Shown here piece after piece: positions 5,718-6,161 of a stretch of 6,161 nucleotides of DNA. Both the position numbers and the translations under genes were made by a program. The DNA is from an uncultured Collinsella sp. (lineage in GTDB: Bacteria > Actinomycetota > Coriobacteriia > Coriobacteriales > Coriobacteriaceae), in NCBI GenBank assembly GCA_900552395.1, contig URZJ01000112.1:1-6161 (forward strand), read 5' to 3'. Position 1 is the first letter of the stretch. Each line of letters opens with the position of its first letter. The notes under the pieces were generated by a model. That model ran no database searches, had not been told where the DNA came from, and saw only the letters and a list, made by a program, of their open reading frames with translations.

Positions 5718-6018
5718 AATCAAAACGAGCAAATACGCATGCTTCACATAGTCGGCAGGTTGGCCCACCTACTTTTTTCGAGTTGTTCGGCCAGCTGAAC
5801 CACTAGTCGAGGCCCCTTGAACCGCAATCGAGCGCTATAGTCGCCCCAATTTCGCAACCAAGCCCTATAAATCTACCTGAATCAATTCGAATAGGACGTT
5901 GCGATCGCACCATTCGTATAGGATAAGGCCGAATAACTCAAATTATGTTGGTGAGGCATCTGAGCGGTGGGCAAAAACGCTTAGAAGCTACGAATCCGCA
6001 ACTAAAGTTCACCAAAAT
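5718..6018. other. Gene-less stretch between the exonuclease terminator and the right-hand hairpin
   Basis: No convincing gene is visible on either strand: open frames are short and lack ribosome binding sites. The region looks less GC-rich than the flanking genes. It contains a direct repeat around a palindrome (5885-5923), an AAATCTACCT word (5869-5878) identical to an arm of the terminator at 3282, and a poor stem with a T6 run near 5757-5777. No tRNA-like TpsiC arm was found. Confidence 0.5.
5885..5923. repeat. 12-bp direct repeat flanking the palindrome GCGATCGC
   Basis: ATTCGAATAGGA (5885-5896) and ATTCGTATAGGA (5912-5923) differ at one base and start 27 bp apart. The 8-bp palindrome GCGATCGC (5901-5908) lies between them. 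This could be a protein-binding site or part of a dispersed element; nothing in the window identifies a binding protein. Confidence 0.5.
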
Positions 6019-6057
6019 GGGGCAGCCGACAGAAACCTCCCCAGCCGAAGCTGCCCC
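6019..6057 (-). terminator. GC-rich stem-loop, possible terminator for the gene entering from the right
   Basis: GGGGCAGC (6019-6026) and GCTGCCCC (6050-6057) are perfect 8-bp complements with a 23-nt loop. On the minus strand the stem is followed by ATTTTGG, a weak T-run, and it lies 15 nt after the stop of the probable partial gene. On that strand CAGC-TTCG-GCTG can also form a small UUCG-tetraloop hairpin that competes for the same bases. Confidence 0.45.
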
Positions 6058-6072
6058 CCTCAATACGACAGC

Positions 6073-6161
6073 TCAAAAACCCACCGTTCGCAGAAGATAA
6101 GCCGCGCCCCAATACCGTTGCCCGAAGTTTCGAGCGTATATGGCGTCCGCTATGCCATCAT
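6073..6161 (-). CDS. Possible 3' end of an unidentified gene entering from the right
   Basis: The minus strand is open from the window edge to a TGA at 6075-6073, giving 28 residues that start DGIADAIYARN and end AAYLLRTVGF. The composition looks protein-like (aromatic and small residues, no arginine or proline runs), and a GC-rich stem-loop follows 15 nt later. The other two minus frames meet a stop within the first four codons. The fragment is too short to assign a family. Confidence 0.3.
   Translation of the reverse strand, partial: DGIADAIYARNFGQRYWGAAYLLRTVGF

Noticed and set aside
5754..5777. Second terminator with a TTTTTT run after AGGT/ACCT
   Set aside because: The stem is only 4 bp with mismatches outside it, too weak to call.
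5803..5913. Minus-strand 36-codon open frame starting MVRSQRPIRI
   Set aside because: No ribosome binding site, and part of it is encoded by the direct repeat. Nothing supports translation.
5945..6100. Plus-strand 51-codon open frame
   Set aside because: It has no ribosome binding site at a usable distance and runs through the 6019-6057 stem-loop; it is a chance frame on present evidence.

Overview
The window looks like a chromosomal stretch of a high-GC anaerobic actinobacterium of the class Coriobacteriia, most likely Collinsella or a close relative. This is inferred from GC-rich codon use, the style of the proteins and the short intergenic stem-loops; no rRNA or other marker gene is present to prove it. 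No mobile element, CRISPR array, tRNA or rRNA was found.

Layout. Positions 1-1932 lie on the minus strand and hold, in transcription order, a nitroreductase-family protein (1932-1261) and two tandem, clearly paralogous histidine phosphatases (1177-635, and 617 running off the left edge). The nitroreductase is preceded by a 19-bp sequence matching 15 of 19 positions of the DtxR/IdeR iron box. From 2168 the plus strand carries a compact two-gene unit: an HdeD-like six-helix membrane protein and, starting on the base after its stop codon, a YaiI/YqxD (UPF0178) PIN-like protein. The unit ends in a strong intrinsic terminator. A convergent permease on the minus strand (4475-3387) resembles the putative heavy-metal/manganese exporter family (ArsP_2 type) and has a long Cys/Asp/His-rich loop. 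It has a good sigma-70-type promoter with an inverted repeat at the predicted start site. Divergent from it, on the plus strand, is a DnaQ-like DEDDh 3'-5' exonuclease domain behind a roughly 130-residue N-terminal region of unknown role (4647-5615), followed by a stem-loop terminator.

The right end (5718-6161) has no convincing complete gene. It holds a 12-bp direct repeat around an 8-bp palindrome, a stem-loop, and probably the last 28 codons of a minus-strand gene entering from the right.

Taken together these are ordinary housekeeping and stress genes. The metal theme (possible iron box, His-rich permease with its own operator-like site) is the main link between loci. The less ordinary content is in the intergenic DNA: stem-loops sharing the word GTAGATTT, a CACCACAAAGG hairpin, and the unexplained right-hand region.
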